Assembly: GCA_964480425.1 (NCBI GenBank)
Contig: CAYZPY010000025.1
Location: 1 to 21,938, forward strand
Direction of reading: 5' to 3'
From: CAYYMD01 sp964480425
GTDB taxonomy: Bacteria; Planctomycetota; Phycisphaerae; SM23-33
DNA: 21,938 nt
In this document: one piece after another, positions 1 through 8,100 of the stretch
How the letters are laid out: each line of letters starts with the position of its first letter
Numbering within the stretch: position 1 is the first letter of the stretch
Translations under genes and position numbers: made by a program
Notes under the pieces: model-generated
Seen by the model: only the letters and a program-made list of their open reading frames with translations
Told to the model about the DNA's origin: nothing
The model's database searches: none

Positions 1-684
1 GAACGTGCATCGCGCCTCCGGCCAGCGGTTGCACAGGACCTGGGCGACCTCGAAGAGCCCCCCGGAGTGTCCGCGGATTTCACCGGGCCTGCTGCCTGGA
101 ACCAGCGCCACGCGCCACCGCCCGCTTATCCAGGCGTCCAGCAGGTCGGGCATCTCCACCGGACGGGGATCCATGGTATCGAACAGCGGATGTCCCACGT
201 AATACGCGTTGATGCCGCGATCGCGCAAGTACCTCTGCTCGAAGGGAAGAATGCAACCCACGCAGTCTGTCAGGCGAGCCAGCTTCTTTACCCGCCACGG
301 CGCCCACGCCCAGACCTGAGGAGAAATGTAATACATCACCGGCGCGCCGACCTTTTTCGCCGCGGCGGCCAGGTGCCAGTTCAACGCCGGGGAGTCGACG
401 GGCACGTGTACGTCCGGGGCGAGTTGCGTTATGGCTTTCTTGAGTCGCCTGACGGCGCGCACGTAGCGTCCGAGTTTCAAAAACGGCCCGGACAGCATGC
501 TCGCCTCGGCGGAGAGGTCTTCGATTATTTCGCAACCCGCCTCGGCCATCTTCAGCCCGCCCAGCGCCACGAACCTCGCGTCGGGCAATTTGCGGCGCAG
601 CGATTTTACAAGCCCGGCGGCGTGTGCGTCGCCGCTGGCCTCGGCCGCCGAAAGAAATATCGTCAATCCGCACTTGTCGTTCAA
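1..684 (-). CDS. lpxB: Lipid-A-disaccharide synthase (LpxB), N-terminal 228 codons; 3' end beyond the window
   Basis: LpxB is a GT19 glycosyltransferase that joins UDP-2,3-diacylglucosamine to lipid X at the inner membrane during lipid A synthesis. The frame is open from position 684 to the window edge. It shows family landmarks in order: AEASGD near residue 15, YYISPQVWAW in the middle, ILPFE, VGHPLFD and VPGSR near the cut. The usual length is about 380 aa, so roughly 60% is present. The chosen start is TTG at 684, because GGAG lies 8 bases upstream. An in-frame GTG at 711 is the alternative and has a weaker ribosome site. The gene follows the hydrogenase maturation protease on the same strand after a gap of 58 (or 31) bases, so it may be read from the same transcript although it is functionally unrelated. 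The family assignment is secure; the start is less so. Confidence 0.9.
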   Translation of the reverse strand, partial: MNDKCGLTIFLSAAEASGDAHAAGLVKSLRRKLPDARFVALGGLKMAEAGCEIIEDLSAEASMLSGPFLKLGRYVRAVRRLKKAITQLAPDVHVPVDSPALNWHLAAAAKKVGAPVMYYISPQVWAWAPWRVKKLARLTDCVGCILPFEQRYLRDRGINAYYVGHPLFDTMDPRPVEMPDLLDAWISGRWRVALVPGSRPGEIRGHSGGLFEVAQVLCNRWPEARCTF

Positions 685-742
685 AATCCCGGCTCCGGAC
701 AATCCATCCACACGAGAATATAGCCCCCGACCAGAGCAAATT

Positions 743-1321
743 TCAACGCGCGCTGGAGTTTTTCTCCGCCAGCGTCAAAAAGGCGCGTACAATCATTTCC
801 GCCGCGTCGGCGACCTGCGAGCACATTTCGGTCCCGAAATCGACCTTCTCCGGCTGAACCCCCAACACCCATCGCCGGCACGGATGCATCATCTGGAGCA
901 TGTCCAGAAAAGCGATGGGCGCCGGCCCGTGCGTGCTGGGCCCCTGCCCGGTAATCTGCGACGGTTCGAACAAGTCCACCGTCCCCACCGTAGCGCCGAA
1001 GTGCAGGGCGTCGACGACGACGACCGAGTCGGGCTTTCGGGAGATGATTTTCATCAGGAAGCTTTCCGGCACGCCCCGGGTGTCGTACACGTCCCACGGA
1101 ACCTCGGCGTCTTTGAGGCGTTTTGCGACCACGGCGCCCAAGGCGTCGTCGCCGCAGATGTCGTTGCCCACACAGATAATTGCCGTGGAATCCGTAACTA
1201 TCTCGTCAAGATGTTCGACGATATGCTCGACGGTGTCTATGCCGCAAGGGCCCTGGTCGCACCGGTGACCGTGCGCGCCGCTGGCGGATTGCTTGTGATG
1301 ATGTTCGGGGCGCTTTGCCAT
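743..1321 (-). CDS. [NiFe]-hydrogenase maturation endopeptidase (M52, HycI/HyaD-like) with His/Cys-rich N-terminus
   Basis: This 192-aa protein is predicted to be the nickel-dependent protease that trims the C-terminal tail from the hydrogenase large subunit encoded upstream (8101-9285). The M52 signature GNDICGDDALG is at residues 52-62, with D58/D59 as the likely first metal ligand. A second acidic ligand is D104 in VVDALHFG, and a histidine sits at H131 in THGPAP. The family normally starts just before the GN motif. Here about 45 residues precede it, including HHH at 7-9, HGH at 17-19 and Cys at 21 and 26. The start is ATG at 1321, 32 bases after the NuoI-like gene; no strong ribosome site is visible and longer in-frame starts exist (up to 1405). 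It is the last hydrogenase-related gene of the run, which fits dedicated processing of this one enzyme. Confidence 0.88.
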   Translation of the reverse strand: MAKRPEHHHKQSASGAHGHRCDQGPCGIDTVEHIVEHLDEIVTDSTAIICVGNDICGDDALGAVVAKRLKDAEVPWDVYDTRGVPESFLMKIISRKPDSVVVVDALHFGATVGTVDLFEPSQITGQGPSTHGPAPIAFLDMLQMMHPCRRWVLGVQPEKVDFGTEMCSQVADAAEMIVRAFLTLAEKNSSAR

Positions 1322-1353
1322 TGAAAACCGGTCGGCGGCGTAATTGCGACGGG

Positions 1354-1968
1354 CTATTCGCCCCAGAACTCGCGGACCACGACGGTCCTGCGACAGGCCG
1401 GACACAGCACGCGCATAATGTCGCTGCGGGCGATTGTCGGCTCGTTGGACCTTTCCGAGCCGCGCGCCATGCTCATGCCGCCGTCGGCGGAAACTATCAG
1501 CGTCGGGTTACCGTACGCCTTGGCGCCCAGTCGCTCGGCCACCCACCGAAGGTGCTTACGTGCGCCGATAACCTCCCCGCACACCTCGCAGGTGACCAGT
1601 TCGTGCTCGACGCTGTCAGTCAGCGACGGCCTGTCCATGGTTATCATGCTGTACTCCTGCGAGAGCATAATGCCCTTCTGCGTGGGGCAGGCCCTTTGGC
1701 ACTGCCCGCAGTAGACGCACTTGTCCCACCGCACAACAAGGGTGCGCTTCGGCGGGTCGGCTTCCACGTCGTCGGTGACCGTAATCGCCAGCGCCGGACA
1801 CACCTCCGCACAGGCCATGCACCCGATGCAGTCTTCCTGGTAGTATTGGGGCTTGCCGCGGAAATTCTCGGGCGGCTGGTGCCCCTCGGCGGGGTACCGC
1901 GTGGTGAACCGCGGGCCGAACGCCGCCCTGATTGCTTCTTTTAATTCACGAAGTTTGGGCTTCTTCAC
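1354..1968 (-). CDS. NuoI/HyfH/MbhN-like 2x[4Fe-4S] ferredoxin subunit of group 4 hydrogenase
   Basis: This is the electron-entry iron-sulfur subunit of group 4 hydrogenases and complex I relatives; it sits on the cytoplasmic arm. Cysteines at about 47/50/53/57 and 84/87/90/94 form two classical CxxCxxCxxxCP clusters. A C-terminal extension carries two further CxxC pairs (about 127/130 and 189/192) that look like a zinc ribbon or rubredoxin-like knuckle; HycF/HyfH-type subunits carry comparable extensions. The start is uncertain. GTG at 1968 has GAGG 9 bases upstream and gives 204 aa, overlapping mnhG by 23 bases. GTG at 2001 would add 11 basic residues but has no ribosome site. It lies at the distal end of the operon, after the antiporter genes, as mbhN closes the Pyrococcus mbh operon. 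Confidence 0.88.
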   Translation of the reverse strand: MKKPKLRELKEAIRAAFGPRFTTRYPAEGHQPPENFRGKPQYYQEDCIGCMACAEVCPALAITVTDDVEADPPKRTLVVRWDKCVYCGQCQRACPTQKGIMLSQEYSMITMDRPSLTDSVEHELVTCEVCGEVIGARKHLRWVAERLGAKAYGNPTLIVSADGGMSMARGSERSNEPTIARSDIMRVLCPACRRTVVVREFWGE

Positions 1969-2341
1969 TGGTAACCGCCTCTTTGTCTTTATATTGTTCA
2001 CGAATCTCGTCCATACGCTCGACGAAGGCGTCTTCCACGCTGCCTTCCCACAGTCTTACCCCGGAGATATACGCACCTCTGCAGACCGCGTGTGCGCCCA
2101 CCGGCGAGGTCAGCAGTATGAACGCCGCGCAGATAACGCCCTTGACGAACATGCTCCAGGCGCCCATGTGCCCGCCCACCAAGGCGGTGCCAATGAGTAT
2201 CATGCACGTCCCCAGTGTAACACACTTGGTGGCCGCCTGCGCGCGATTGTACACGTCCGGAAGGCGGACCAGCCCGATGCACCCGAACAGGTCGAACGCC
2301 AGTCCGACGCCGATTATCCAGTATCCAAGAGTCTCAATCAT
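1946..2341 (-). CDS. mnhG: Na+/H+ antiporter subunit MnhG/MrpG (MbhC-like)
   Basis: A 131-aa small membrane subunit of Mrp-type cation/proton antiporters. It has three predicted hydrophobic segments. The family motif FDLFGCIGLVRLPDVYNR is at about residues 16-33, followed by a conserved KCVTLG. The C-terminal 40 residues are charged and probably cytoplasmic. The ATG at 2341 follows a GGAAGG site by 7 bases and overlaps the mnhF stop by 8 bases, so translation is probably coupled. In the mbh operon of Pyrococcus the homologous gene (mbhC) sits with the MnhE- and MnhF-like genes, the same E-F-G order as here. Confidence 0.9.
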   Translation of the reverse strand: MIETLGYWIIGVGLAFDLFGCIGLVRLPDVYNRAQAATKCVTLGTCMILIGTALVGGHMGAWSMFVKGVICAAFILLTSPVGAHAVCRGAYISGVRLWEGSVEDAFVERMDEIREQYKDKEAVTSEEAQTS

Positions 2342-2600
2342 CGTAGCACCTTCCCTCGAGGTATTTGGCCAGCGCCAGAGTTCCCACGAAGCTCGTCAGC
2401 GCCCAGGCGATGGCGATGTTCATGTAATAGTCCTGCCCGCTTATCAGCGCCATCACGCAGCAGAAACCGACCATCAGCGTCCCGAGTATGTCGATGGCGA
2501 TTGTCCTGTCGGGCGCGGTGGGCCCTCTGTCTATGCGGTACAGGCACAGCAGCGAACCCAGAAAAAGGACGCTCAGCGCTATGGAGATAAATACGCTCAT
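2334..2600 (-). CDS. mnhF: Na+/H+ antiporter subunit MnhF/MrpF (MbhB-like)
   Basis: An 88-aa protein with three predicted membrane helices. The YRIDRGPTAPDRTIAID stretch (about residues 20-36) is the typical MrpF/MbhB motif, in which a conserved Asp lies near the second helix. The ATG at 2600 overlaps the mnhE stop in an ATGA arrangement (2597-2600). A longer upstream extension is possible but would lie inside mnhE and adds only hydrophilic residues. Its role is structural or ion-path within the antiporter module; assignment by family is strong. Confidence 0.9.
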   Translation of the reverse strand: MSVFISIALSVLFLGSLLCLYRIDRGPTAPDRTIAIDILGTLMVGFCCVMALISGQDYYMNIAIAWALTSFVGTLALAKYLEGRCYDD

Positions 2601-3082
2601 TCGAATATCCTCCTGAGCAACGGCTCGAATCTCTGGCATATTTCGGCCGTTCGTTTTTTGGGATCTTCGGTGTCTATGTTGATCCAGTGTACGTACAAAT
2701 TCTGTCCGTCTATGTCCATTGTCAGCGTCCCGGGGGTGAGGGTGATGCTGTTAGCCAGAAAAGTTTTTGCCATCTCGCTGGTGAGCGACGTTTTGACTTT
2801 CACTATTCCCGGACGAATCGGCAGGTTGGGGTTAATCACCCGCAGGGCGACGTCCATGTTGGCCTTTACCACGTAGTGAAAGAAATATGGAATATAGACC
2901 ATGACCCAGAACCATCTTTTGAGATTCAGAATCTTCTGCACGTTGTCCGGACAAACCGAGACGACGAAAACGCTGATCAGCAGGGCAAAGACGGCCCCGG
3001 AGGCGATCGCCCAGAAGTCCAGCGACCAGAACAACAGCAGCCACATCGCGAATATCACCAACCAGAACACGAAACGCTTCAT
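2597..3082 (-). CDS. mnhE: Na+/H+ antiporter subunit MnhE/MrpE (MbhA-like)
   Basis: A 161-aa protein. Its N-terminal half (about residues 4-65) is two or three hydrophobic helices and its C-terminal half is a soluble domain. The motif NPNLPIRPGIVKVKT near residues 85-99 and the NSITLTPGTLTMDIDG stretch near 112-127 are hallmarks of MrpE/MnhE. The start ATG at 3082 overlaps the stop of mnhD by 4 bases (ATGA). It belongs to the E-F-G trio of the antiporter part of the hydrogenase cluster. Confidence 0.92.
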   Translation of the reverse strand: MKRFVFWLVIFAMWLLLFWSLDFWAIASGAVFALLISVFVVSVCPDNVQKILNLKRWFWVMVYIPYFFHYVVKANMDVALRVINPNLPIRPGIVKVKTSLTSEMAKTFLANSITLTPGTLTMDIDGQNLYVHWINIDTEDPKKRTAEICQRFEPLLRRIFE

Positions 3083-4629
3083 GGGAGAACTCCCTTACTA
3101 GCTGTCTGCAATAACTGTTTGACCGGTTCGCCCCGCAGCAGCGCCTCCCCGGCGGGGTCAAACAGATACTGCTTCAGCGGCGCGATTGCCAGTCCGCCCA
3201 GTATGCACGCCACCGCCAGGATCACCATTCCGATGCACATGCTAGTCGGCGCCTCGCGGACCTGGGCGACTTCTTCGCCGACAGGCCCCTCGAGGGCGTA
3301 CCTTTGAACCTTCACGAAACTTATCAACGTCATCATCGCTACCAGAGTGGCCAAGGCCGATAGTATGGGGAACCCGGCCATCGCCACCGCAATGATTATT
3401 ATCAGTTTGGAGAAGAATCCGTTAAACGGCGGCACCCCCGCTATGCTCAGAGAGCCGATTCGACAACAAAAACTGGTAACGGGCATCCGTCTGGATAACC
3501 CGCCCATGTGCTTGAGCATCCGCGTGCCTGTCTGCTGTTCGATGGAGCCCGACGTAAGGAACAGCAGCCCTTTGAACGTGGCGTGATTCAGCATATGGAA
3601 CAACCCGCCGAACAGACACAGTCCGGCTATCGCCGCATCAGGATTGCTGCGGCCCATTACTTCCGCCGCGGCACCGATAGCCAGCATCACGTAACCCATC
3701 TGCGAAATGCTGTGGTATGCCAGCAACCGCTTGAAGTCCCACTGTCCAACCGCCAGGAACACGCCCACAACCATGGAAACCGTTCCCATGGATAGAAGTA
3801 TGACGGCGTATTCGTGATGTGGCCCAAGCACGCCAAAGACTATGCGTGCAATGGCGTAAACACCCGCCGCCTTAATCAACACACCCGAGAGCATGGCCGA
3901 TATCGGCGCAGGCGCCGATGGGTGCGCGTCGGGCAACCAGGCGTGGAAAGGCACCATAGCGGCCTTGAGCGCCAACCCGCCCATCAGGCACGCCGCGGCA
4001 AGTATCACTGCGGGGCTGCCCGCAAATGACGGGGCGTCAAGGGCAGCGGCGACCTTGGCCATGTTCAACTGCCCGGTAAGAGAGTAAAGCACCGTGACGC
4101 CGACGAGGATAAATGTCGAGGCCACCACACCCAGCACGAGATATTTGAATGCGGCCTCGAGTTCTTCCGCCTCGGTGCCGAACGCCACCAACCCGTAACT
4201 GGCTATGGCGGCAATCTCTATGAACACGTACATGTTGAACAGGTCGCCCGCCAGCACCACGCCGTTCATCGCTCCGGTCATCAGCAGAAACAGCGACTGG
4301 AACAGCCAGACCTGCGTGAACTGCTTCATGTACCCGGCGGCGAACAATATCACCGCCATGGCGATGACGTTAATGGTGACAAGCAGCAGTTTAGACAGAC
4401 CGTCGCACACCATCTCGATGCCGATGACATTGTCCGGTCCCCAGCCGCCGACGTATATGTCGTACGAGCCGTGCCCCAGCAGCGCCACGGCGATGACCAG
4501 GTTGGCCAGAACCGCCAGCGCCGCTATCGGCGCGGTGATGGACTTAAGTGCCTTTACGTGGGCAAGGACCACGATCAGAAAGGCCACGCCAAACGGTAAC
4601 GCCACTAACATCGGAACGAAGGATTCCAT
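3079..4629 (-). CDS. mnhD: Na+/H+ antiporter subunit MnhD/MrpD, NuoM/N-like ion-pumping membrane subunit (MbhH-like)
   Basis: A 516-aa polytopic membrane protein of the proton-conducting NuoL/M/N family, with about 14 predicted helices. It shows the conserved Glu in FNMYVFIEIAAIASYGLVA, the Lys-bearing LKAAMVPFHAWLPDAHPSAP motif, the FKRLLAYHSISQMGY broken-helix motif, and GVPPFNGFFSK. These residues line the proton path in complex I and Mrp. The ATG at 4629 has AAAGGA a short distance upstream. A 53-base gap separates it from mnhC. It is one of two large antiporter-like subunits in the cluster; the other is at 6143-8080. Confidence 0.92.
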   Translation of the reverse strand: MESFVPMLVALPFGVAFLIVVLAHVKALKSITAPIAALAVLANLVIAVALLGHGSYDIYVGGWGPDNVIGIEMVCDGLSKLLLVTINVIAMAVILFAAGYMKQFTQVWLFQSLFLLMTGAMNGVVLAGDLFNMYVFIEIAAIASYGLVAFGTEAEELEAAFKYLVLGVVASTFILVGVTVLYSLTGQLNMAKVAAALDAPSFAGSPAVILAAACLMGGLALKAAMVPFHAWLPDAHPSAPAPISAMLSGVLIKAAGVYAIARIVFGVLGPHHEYAVILLSMGTVSMVVGVFLAVGQWDFKRLLAYHSISQMGYVMLAIGAAAEVMGRSNPDAAIAGLCLFGGLFHMLNHATFKGLLFLTSGSIEQQTGTRMLKHMGGLSRRMPVTSFCCRIGSLSIAGVPPFNGFFSKLIIIIAVAMAGFPILSALATLVAMMTLISFVKVQRYALEGPVGEEVAQVREAPTSMCIGMVILAVACILGGLAIAPLKQYLFDPAGEALLRGEPVKQLLQTASKGVLP

Positions 4630-4682
4630 CTGTTATCCTTTAATTCGACATTCGCTCAATCGGCTCATCTCACCGGCCGTAA

Positions 4683-5045
4683 CTATCCTCTCAACCTTCG
4701 TATGTCGTTGAGGTCGAACGTTTCGTACTTGTCGTAAAGACGAATGGCCATCGCCACCACAAGCGCGGTGACGCTGAGTCCTATAACGATGCTGGTCAGC
4801 ACCATCGCCTGGGGAAGCGGGTCCACCGAGTGCTTCAGCAGTTCAGCGGAAGTCTGATCCTGTCCCAGTATGGGTGCCTGGTATCCCTCCCCGCCGCGGT
4901 AGCCCACCAGCACAAGAATCAGGTTTACCGCATATTCCAGTATCGCGATGCCGATTATGATCCTGACCACGTTCTTCTTGGCGATCAGAACGTACAGGCC
5001 CGTCAGCAGGAATAAAAACGAAAGCAGGTAAATTGCGATTCCCAT
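4683..5045 (-). CDS. mnhC: Na+/H+ antiporter subunit MnhC/MrpC, NuoK-like (MbhG-like)
   Basis: A 120-aa protein with three helices, homologous to NuoK. It has the conserved helix-2 Glu in GIAILEYAVNLILVL and the typical VDPLPQAMVLTSIVIG motif near the third helix. The start ATG at 5045 comes one base after the mnhB stop, with GGGAG 7 bases upstream. An upstream extension to 5153 exists but would lie wholly inside mnhB and is not hydrophobic, so it was not used. The loop between helices 2 and 3 is long and hydrophilic, as is usual in MnhC. Confidence 0.93.
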   Translation of the reverse strand: MGIAIYLLSFLFLLTGLYVLIAKKNVVRIIIGIAILEYAVNLILVLVGYRGGEGYQAPILGQDQTSAELLKHSVDPLPQAMVLTSIVIGLSVTALVVAMAIRLYDKYETFDLNDIRRLRG

Positions 5046-5046
5046 C

Positions 5047-5538
5047 TCAGGACTCCCTTGCTTGCTCGACATCGGAAGGCACGAATTTTTCGCTGTCGTA
5101 TAATCCCTTGCGTCTCGGTCTGGCGGCCAGCACCAGCGCCAGGAAGATTCCAATAAGCGCCGCGGCCACCTTCGTGCCGATCGCTATGTTGGAAATCAGT
5201 ATGGTCCCCCCGCTGAAAAACTTATGCACCTTTCCGGGCGGGAGGAAATTCTCGAAAAATACGGTGGCCGCTATGTAACCCAACACCGCCACCACCAGAA
5301 AGGCCAAAGCGCCCAGTCCTTCTATTATGTGGCATTCGCCCTCGGCGATAAACTCCCGGGGACGGTCGCCCCCGAACGCCAGTATCACCAGCACCCCCCC
5401 CGCCACGAGGATAACCCCCCCGGCGAACCCGCCTCCGGGCGCCAGGTGTCCGGTGGTCACCACGTATATGCCGTAAATCGCCACGAATCCGGTTATCAGG
5501 CGCGTTATGTTTTTGACTATCGGTGACATTCCCTTCAT
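5047..5538 (-). CDS. mnhB: Na+/H+ antiporter subunit MnhB/MrpB (MbhF-like)
   Basis: A 163-aa membrane protein with four predicted helices. The motif GHLAPGGGFAGGVILVAGG at about residues 30-48 is diagnostic for MnhB. The ATG at 5538 overlaps the stop of the preceding MbhD/MbhE-like gene (ATGA, 5535-5538); a second in-frame ATG three codons later (5529) is possible. The last 30 residues are charged and cytoplasmic. It forms part of the module that joins ion transport to the redox arm. Confidence 0.92.
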   Translation of the reverse strand: MKGMSPIVKNITRLITGFVAIYGIYVVTTGHLAPGGGFAGGVILVAGGVLVILAFGGDRPREFIAEGECHIIEGLGALAFLVVAVLGYIAATVFFENFLPPGKVHKFFSGGTILISNIAIGTKVAAALIGIFLALVLAARPRRKGLYDSEKFVPSDVEQARES

Positions 5539-6137
5539 GTTGTGTCCGCCTTATGTTTTCTTTTTCGTCCCACTCTCCGCAGGACCACATACCCCCCCAG
5601 GATCGCCACGAAAATGACCGTCGCCTCTCCCAGCGTGTCGTACGCCCGGTAATCCATCAGTATTCCCATTACGGCGTTTGCGGCGCCGGTGTCGTCGGCG
5701 CATCTTTCGAGATAAGTTGCGCTGACCCCTGCTCGGTCGGAGGCCCCCACCGTGGCGTCCTGGTGGAGCACCGGCTTTCCGAACGGGGGAATGGTGCCTT
5801 TTGGTGACGCCCCGCCGGCGGCGAGGTAAACCGTCACCAGCAGTATTCCCCCCCCCAGCAGGACCACAGCCGTGCGAAGCGTGTCTTTGGGCGTCTGTCG
5901 TGAGGTGTCGCGACGGGTTCGTATCATTCTTATCAGCAACACCACCGTTATGATTTCCACCAGCACCTGCGGAAACGCCAGGTCGGGCGCTCCGAGCATC
6001 AGGTCGATAACGCTCAGCGCGAATCCCGCCGCGCCTATGGCAATTACCGAGCTGAGCAGGTCGTTCGCCTCTGCGGCGATAAGTCCGGCGATCACCATGA
6101 AGCCGACCAGCAACAGTATAAAAAATTCGATCGTCAT
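5535..6137 (-). CDS. Fused MbhD-MbhE-like hydrogenase/antiporter subunit (DUF4040; equals the MrpA C-terminal region)
   Basis: A 200-aa membrane protein. The N-terminal part, with EANDLLSSVIAIGAAGFAL and the GAPDLAFPQVLVEI motif (about residues 22-66), matches MbhD/DUF4040, a NuoJ-like domain. The C-terminal part has DYRAYDTLGEATVIFVAILG near residues 165-184, which matches MbhE and the extreme C-terminal region of long MrpA proteins. In Pyrococcus these are two genes (mbhD, mbhE); here they are one chain. The start is ATG at 6137, six bases after the stop of the NuoL-like gene, with a GGGAA site upstream. The long open frame extending upstream of 6137 overlaps the NuoL-like gene and is not membrane-like, so it was not taken. 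Confidence 0.85.
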   Translation of the reverse strand: MTIEFFILLLVGFMVIAGLIAAEANDLLSSVIAIGAAGFALSVIDLMLGAPDLAFPQVLVEIITVVLLIRMIRTRRDTSRQTPKDTLRTAVVLLGGGILLVTVYLAAGGASPKGTIPPFGKPVLHQDATVGASDRAGVSATYLERCADDTGAANAVMGILMDYRAYDTLGEATVIFVAILGGYVVLRRVGRKRKHKADTT

Positions 6138-6142
6138 AACAT

Positions 6143-8080
6143 TCAAATTCCCGTGACAAGCAGATAGATAAGTATGGCTGCAATGCCGCCCAGGCACCAC
6201 GCCACGTACAGACTTATCAATCCGGTGTGTTGTGCGCGAAGAGTTTCGACGATGCCTTTTCCGTATTTGCCGCTCCAGTGATACGGGTCCATCGCCCCGG
6301 CTTCGCCCTGGGCGAGCAGCGGTCCTATCAACGATATTTTGGCTATGGTTTCGTAAAGATGCGTTCCGGGCACGCGGAAGCGCTGGTGCGCCAGTTGGGG
6401 TTGTATCTCGCCGGAGTAGAAAGGCCTGACCACGCGTATTTTGGAGCCCAGCACGCCTATGCCCAGCAGCGCCAGCCCGCCAAGTATGCCAAGTGCGATA
6501 AGCACCGTCGCCTGGGTGGGGTTCCACAGTCCGATAGGACCGGTTTCGACCGTGCCCTTAAGGGCGCTTATCTGGGAACCGCTCAATTGCGCGCTCTCTA
6601 CTGCGGGCCCCAGCACGTCGTCAATCGCCAGTTGAGGCCAAAGCCCCAGCAGCACGCATCCCGCCGCCAGAACTATCATGGGAACCACCATCCAGAAACT
6701 CTCGCGTGCCCTGATCGACGGCTTGGTCTCTGGCGCCGGGGAAAGAAAGGCCGAATATATCACCTTCACGAAACTCGCCAGTGTAAGCGCGCTTCCGAAC
6801 ACCGCCACCACCAGCATCGCCACGCCCAGGCCCGGATTCGCCACCCCAAGGGCGCCCTGGTACACCAGCCACTTGCTGGCGAATCCGTTCAACGGGGGCA
6901 CGCCGGATATCGACGCCGCGGCAATCATCCCGCAGACAAAAGTTACCGGTAAGAACCTGGCCAGTCCGCCCATGTCCTCTATCTCGTCGGTTCCTGCCGC
7001 CCTACTGACCGAACCACTCATCAGGAACAAGTTCGACTTATATATTGCGTGGTTAATCATGTGGAACAGCCCGCCGATAACCCCAATGATCGTGCCTGTC
7101 CCTATGCCCAGCACCATGTACCCGACCTGGCTGACGGCGTGGAACGAAAGCAGGCGTTTGAGATTGTGCTGCATCATGGCCATCAGCACCGCCGCAAGTA
7201 TCGTAACGGCGCCTATGACCATCATTATCACCTGCATGTTCCAGTCGGGCGTGGACATCCGCAGCGCCAGCACGGCCAGCAGGTATATCCCCAGCAGTTT
7301 GTCCATCGCCGCCGGAAGAAGCGCCATGACCGGCGTGGGGGCGTCCTTTGCGATGGCGGGAATCCACGTGTGCAGCGGTATGGCGCCCGCCTTTGCAAGG
7401 GCGGCCACCATTATCAGGCAGTAAACCACGTATCCGGTGGCGCCCAGCGGCGCGGCGCCCAGCACGGCGGGCTCGTCGGGAAACAGCGACAGACTTTCTA
7501 CACCGGCGGCCGCGGTCAGCAGACCTATCGCCAGCAGCAGGCACGCGTCGGCGAAGCCCAGCATGCCGTACGCCTTGGCGGCTCCGGTTCGGGCGTTGTC
7601 CTTGCCCTGGTTGACCATCAGGTACAGCATCAGCGTGACCAGTTCCCAGCCCACCAGCAGCACGAAGAGGTTCTCCGCCAGGGCTACTATGGACGCCCCG
7701 GCCAGCGACCACATGAGGTAGGCGTAAAACTTGCCCTCCCAGTATTCGCCCGCCATAGCGCGAAAACTGTATATGGTTATCAATATGGCGAACCCCGCCG
7801 AACCCAGCAGCACCACCATTCCAAGCGCGCTTGCCACAAGGGTGACATTCAGCGATATGCCCGAAGCTATCTCAATCGACAGCCATCGGTAATCCAGTTC
7901 GCCCGGGGCTTTTAGAATGTTAATCCCCATCACCAGCACGATAACGCCGCCGGCAAGAGATACCAGGCGGCACACTGCGGGCATTGTCCGTGACAAGACG
8001 TATGCAATCGCCCCGCCGACCACGGCGATCAGAATCGGCGTTATCAGCGGATGCGCCATCTCGTTGAAGAAATTCTCCAT
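6143..8080 (-). CDS. NuoL/HyfB/MrpA-like ion-translocating membrane subunit
   Basis: A 645-aa polytopic protein of the NuoL/M/N antiporter family, with about 16 predicted helices. The conserved Glu is in VLLVGWELVTLMLYLMV, the Lys in AKAGAIPLHTWIPAIAKDAP, the DK pair in LLPAAMDKLLGIY, and the broken-helix motif in LKRLLSFHAVSQVGYMVLG, followed by SGVPPLNGFASK. The C-terminal 130 residues add two helices around a hydrophilic loop (RVPGTHLYE...) seen in HyfB-like proteins. Together with the next gene it reproduces the domain content of MrpA. It follows the large subunit after 20 bases and has AAAGGA upstream of ATG 8080. Known Pyrococcus Mbh has only one subunit of this size class, so a second ion channel is inferred here. 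Confidence 0.9.
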   Translation of the reverse strand: MENFFNEMAHPLITPILIAVVGGAIAYVLSRTMPAVCRLVSLAGGVIVLVMGINILKAPGELDYRWLSIEIASGISLNVTLVASALGMVVLLGSAGFAILITIYSFRAMAGEYWEGKFYAYLMWSLAGASIVALAENLFVLLVGWELVTLMLYLMVNQGKDNARTGAAKAYGMLGFADACLLLAIGLLTAAAGVESLSLFPDEPAVLGAAPLGATGYVVYCLIMVAALAKAGAIPLHTWIPAIAKDAPTPVMALLPAAMDKLLGIYLLAVLALRMSTPDWNMQVIMMVIGAVTILAAVLMAMMQHNLKRLLSFHAVSQVGYMVLGIGTGTIIGVIGGLFHMINHAIYKSNLFLMSGSVSRAAGTDEIEDMGGLARFLPVTFVCGMIAAASISGVPPLNGFASKWLVYQGALGVANPGLGVAMLVVAVFGSALTLASFVKVIYSAFLSPAPETKPSIRARESFWMVVPMIVLAAGCVLLGLWPQLAIDDVLGPAVESAQLSGSQISALKGTVETGPIGLWNPTQATVLIALGILGGLALLGIGVLGSKIRVVRPFYSGEIQPQLAHQRFRVPGTHLYETIAKISLIGPLLAQGEAGAMDPYHWSGKYGKGIVETLRAQHTGLISLYVAWCLGGIAAILIYLLVTGI

Positions 8081-8100
8081 CGGGCCGATATCCTTTCGTT

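Noticed and set aside
80..739. A 219-codon Arg-rich frame on the minus strand
   Set aside because: It overlaps the lpxB frame, which carries recognisable LpxB motifs; the Arg/Gly-rich composition is typical of a shadow frame in GC-rich DNA.
67..1324. Long plus-strand frames antisense to lpxB and the protease
   Set aside because: No family motifs, Arg/Pro/His-rich, and fully antisense to well-supported genes.
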